Shown here: positions 5,835 through 7,324 of the stretch, piece by piece | How the letters are laid out: each line of letters begins with the position of its first letter | Position numbering within the stretch: the stretch's first letter is position 1 | Assembly (NCBI GenBank): GCA_026999335.1 | Contig: JALTPW010000908.1 | Span: 1 to 7,324, forward strand | Origin: Chromatiales bacterium | GTDB taxonomy: Bacteria; Pseudomonadota; Gammaproteobacteria; SZUA-152 | Reading direction: 5' to 3' | Length of the DNA: 7,324 nucleotides | Position numbers and translations under genes: made by a program | The notes under the pieces: generated by a model | Databases searched by the model: none | Seen by the model: only the letters and a program-made list of their open reading frames with translations | Told to the model about the DNA's origin: nothing

Positions 5835-6572
5835 TTATCCTGTTTTCATAATGGCGCCCAGCAGTGATGGGCTGACTCGCGCCAACAAAGGAATGAGCCC
5901 TGCTTTGCCGACGTAGATTTCTTGCCGATCATTTTCTATGCCTTTAATAATCGCCTTGGCGGCTGCCGTGGCCGAAATCTTTCCCTTTCCCCGCCCTTCG
6001 GTCATTGGTGTGTCCACCAACGGCATGATGGCTTCATGTACCGATATCCGGGTATTTTCAAGCTGATAGCGAAAACTCTTTGAAAAATTTCGTAGGCCTG
6101 CTTTGCTTGCGCAGTAGACGGCAGAGTTTTTCTTGGGAAATAAAGCGAGGCCGGAGGTGATATTGATAAAGGCGGCAGGTGCTTTCAGATCGAGCATATT
6201 TTCAAGCATCAAGGCGCATATCCAGATAGGTGCCGTTAAATTAATGGTGATTTCATCGTCGATGTGATTAAAATCGAAATCATCATCCAGAAACGTCGGC
6301 GTAATCTGTATGCCTGCATTGTTGATGACCACGGAAATATCCGGGTGTTTTCCGGTGATCTCTCTCATCGTCCTCTCGACATCCATCTTGCTGGCCAATG
6401 AGCACTGATAAGGGTGAACATTGGAAAATTGTTCAGCCAGTTTTTTCAATTTTACTGGATTACGGGCAAGGATAGCCAACTCAGCATTCCGAGGTGCCAA
6501 TTGCTTGACCAGCGCCTCTCCAATCCCTGAAGTACCGCCGGTAATCAACAGTGTTTTGTCGAGTAGTCTCAT
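5835..6572 (-). CDS. Short-chain dehydrogenase/reductase, DltE-like subgroup
   Basis: The 245-residue product is a complete classical SDR: cofactor-binding TGGTSGIG (11-18), NNAG (84-87), and the catalytic tetrad N111, S140, Y153 and K157 (YCASK). Segment ITSGLALFP followed by AVYCASKAGL and the PLVDTPM loop resemble the DltE-like group (COG3967). Most members have no known substrate, and the DltE name should not be read as teichoic-acid function in this Gram-negative context. The residue after the second strand is R37 (LARNP), which favours NADP(H); this is inference. The start is ATG 6572; an upstream TTG at 6611 would add 13 residues ahead of the family N-terminus and is less likely. It is the first gene of the minus-strand set and divergent from the TetR gene, with an untranslated leader of about 120 bases containing one operator copy. 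Confidence 0.9.
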   Translation of the reverse strand: MRLLDKTLLITGGTSGIGEALVKQLAPRNAELAILARNPVKLKKLAEQFSNVHPYQCSLASKMDVERTMREITGKHPDISVVINNAGIQITPTFLDDDFDFNHIDDEITINLTAPIWICALMLENMLDLKAPAAFINITSGLALFPKKNSAVYCASKAGLRNFSKSFRYQLENTRISVHEAIMPLVDTPMTEGRGKGKISATAAAKAIIKGIENDRQEIYVGKAGLIPLLARVSPSLLGAIMKTG

Positions 6573-6670
6573 TGTTGTTTCTGTGTTGATTTTATCCTGA
6601 AAGCCTATCAAATCGCTTTTGCAAGAGACTCACGGCACATTTTCTAGCCAAGGAAACGCCTGACGGCATT

Positions 6671-6691
6671 AATCTTGACAGTGTCAAGTTT
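6671..6691. promoter_or_regulatory. Operator-like palindrome 1 (CTTGAC-AGT-GTCAAG)
   Basis: The core at 6674-6688 is a dyad (CTTGACA-G-TGTCAAG) whose flanks AAT and TTT extend it to 21 bases. Read on the minus strand it matches operator 2 at 19 of 21 positions. It lies in the predicted leader of the dehydrogenase transcript, roughly +6 to +26. It is probably a binding site for the adjacent TetR-family protein. Its TTGACA on the plus strand (6675-6680) also has a weak -10 match (TTTGAT, 6699-6704) 18 bases on. Confidence 0.75.
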
Positions 6692-6702
6692 GTGTCGATT
6701 TG

Positions 6703-6731
6703 ATTGTTGGCGATAAACTTGACGATGTCAA
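6703..6731 (-). promoter_or_regulatory. Predicted promoter of the dehydrogenase-VTT-MipA gene set
   Basis: On the minus strand, TTGACA (6731-6726) is followed after 17 bases by AACAAT (6708-6703), a perfect -35 and a 4/6 -10. Transcription would start near 6696. The -35 box is part of operator 2, so a bound repressor would block polymerase directly, and operator 1 lies just after the start site. Confidence 0.6.
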
Positions 6732-6735
6732 GATT
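6715..6735. promoter_or_regulatory. Operator-like palindrome 2 (CTTGAC-GAT-GTCAAG)
   Basis: This dyad (core 6718-6732) is the inverted near-copy of operator 1, differing at two central positions only. The centres of the two are 44 bases apart, about four helical turns, so dimers would bind the same face of the DNA. It contains the -35 elements of both predicted divergent promoters and is thus well placed to control the TetR gene and the dehydrogenase gene together. Confidence 0.78.
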
Positions 6736-6747
6736 CGTGTGTAAAAA
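6719..6747 (+). promoter_or_regulatory. Predicted promoter of the TetR-family gene
   Basis: TTGACG (6719-6724, 5/6) and TAAAAA (6742-6747, 4/6) are 17 bases apart on the plus strand. The start site would fall at about 6754, the first base of the predicted ATG, implying a leaderless or nearly leaderless mRNA. The -35 box lies in operator 2, consistent with autorepression. Confidence 0.5.
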
Positions 6748-6753
6748 ACATTT

Positions 6754-7324
6754 ATGCGGGACAAACCACGAAAAAAACAACACCATCATGGCAATCTTCG
6801 AGAGGCGCTTATTACGGCTGGGATCGATCTTTTGAATGAGGGTGGGTTATCGGCCTTGACCCTGCGGCGATGTGCGGCCAGGGCGGGTGTTTCCCACGCC
6901 GCACCGGCCTACCACTTTGAGGGCTTAAACGGTCTTCTAACAGCGATTGCCGCGCGTGGATATCAGGCGCTTGCCGAAACCATGCTTGAAGAGCGCGAGC
7001 TTGCTTCCAGTACGGATCCGCATGCGCGCCTTGTCGCTATTTGCAATGGCTACCTGCGGTTTGCGCAGGAAAATGAAGCGTTGTTCGATCTTATGTTTTC
7101 AGCCAAAGAGCTTTGTTACGATGATCCTGAGCTTCAGCAGGAATCGGCGAATGCCCATCAGGTACTGCACAGGGGCTGCGCTCCATTTAAGCATGGTTCA
7201 GCCGGAAATGAAGGAACAGAAATGATGATCTGGGCGTTGGTGCATGGCTTTGCAGGGATTTTACGGAAATGCCGGATCCGGCCCGATAGTCACTTGCTCA
7301 AAAACATTCGCTTTGAGGACATCC
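6754..7324 (+). CDS. TetR-family transcriptional regulator, 3'-truncated by the window edge
   Basis: The frame is open for 190 codons to the window end. The N-terminus KKQHHHGNLREAL (7-19) is the typical YHHGNLR-like lead-in of one TetR subgroup. It is followed by the helix-turn-helix TLRRCAARAGVSHAAPAYHF (about 36-55), in which SHAAPAYHF is the recognition-helix region. Near the end, MIWALVHGFAGIL (158-170) matches the WHG-type C-terminal ligand-binding domain of TetR proteins, so only a few residues are probably missing. It should bind DNA as a dimer and release it on binding a small molecule. The start is ATG 6754: an in-frame TAA lies four codons upstream, and no Shine-Dalgarno is visible. 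Being divergent from the dehydrogenase gene with two dyads between them suggests repression of itself and of the envelope gene set. The ligand is unknown. Confidence 0.9.
   Translation, partial: MRDKPRKKQHHHGNLREALITAGIDLLNEGGLSALTLRRCAARAGVSHAAPAYHFEGLNGLLTAIAARGYQALAETMLEERELASSTDPHARLVAICNGYLRFAQENEALFDLMFSAKELCYDDPELQQESANAHQVLHRGCAPFKHGSAGNEGTEMMIWALVHGFAGILRKCRIRPDSHLLKNIRFEDI

Noticed and set aside
6573..6611. A TTG start adding 13 residues to the short-chain dehydrogenase
   Set aside because: The extra residues precede the normal SDR N-terminus (MRLLDKTLLITGG) and the ATG at 6572 is the standard position.
6592..6789. A 65-codon minus-strand frame across the operator region
   Set aside because: It crosses both operators and the divergent promoters and has no protein-like features.
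6947..7225. A 92-codon plus-strand frame inside the TetR gene
   Set aside because: It is out of frame with the clear TetR reading frame that continues to the window end.

Overview
The window looks like chromosomal DNA of a free-living gammaproteobacterium. The inference rests on a Pseudomonas-like divergent ilvA/rpiA pair, an RpiA that shares E. coli numbering at its catalytic residues, a MipA/OmpV-type outer-membrane protein (so Gram-negative), and generally proteobacterial families. The species cannot be read from the sequence. The central part (about 695-4020) is visibly richer in G+C than the two flanks (1-690 and about 4020-6780). This suggests a conserved housekeeping core between more recently acquired or more variable blocks.

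Layout. (1) 1-700, minus strand: a small two-gene unit of unrecognised proteins behind a near-consensus sigma70-type promoter whose -35 box overlaps the ilvA stop codon. The first gene has an in-frame TAG after ten codons. The second, which runs off the window, encodes a protein with a signal peptide. (2) 695-2209, minus: ilvA, biosynthetic threonine ammonia-lyase with two ACT-like regulatory domains. (3) 2321-2977, plus: rpiA, ribose-5-phosphate isomerase A, divergent from ilvA and closed by a clear intrinsic terminator. (4) 3036-4021, plus: a DUF2905 small membrane protein, overlapping by ATGA with a membrane-anchored putative zinc metallopeptidase (HExxHxxGxxD). (5) 4022-4252: a convergent intergenic region with several inverted repeats. 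(6) 6572-4253, minus: three co-oriented genes, a DltE-like short-chain dehydrogenase, a TVP38/TMEM64 (VTT-domain) membrane protein and a MipA/OmpV-family outer-membrane protein. (7) 6754 to the window end, plus: a divergent TetR-family regulator, cut by the window edge.

The most informative non-coding structure lies between the dehydrogenase and tetR genes. Two 21-bp operator-like sequences built on CTTGAC-N3-GTCAAG sit there as inverted copies of each other, 19 of 21 positions matching. One of them contains the -35 boxes of both predicted divergent promoters. The simplest model is an autoregulated TetR repressor that also controls the envelope gene set, probably in response to a small ligand that cannot be identified here. 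The predicted tetR transcript would start at or next to its ATG, so the gene may be leaderless.

ilvA (isoleucine synthesis) and rpiA (pentose phosphate pathway) are ordinary housekeeping genes. I found no CRISPR array, tRNA, rRNA or recognisable complete insertion sequence.
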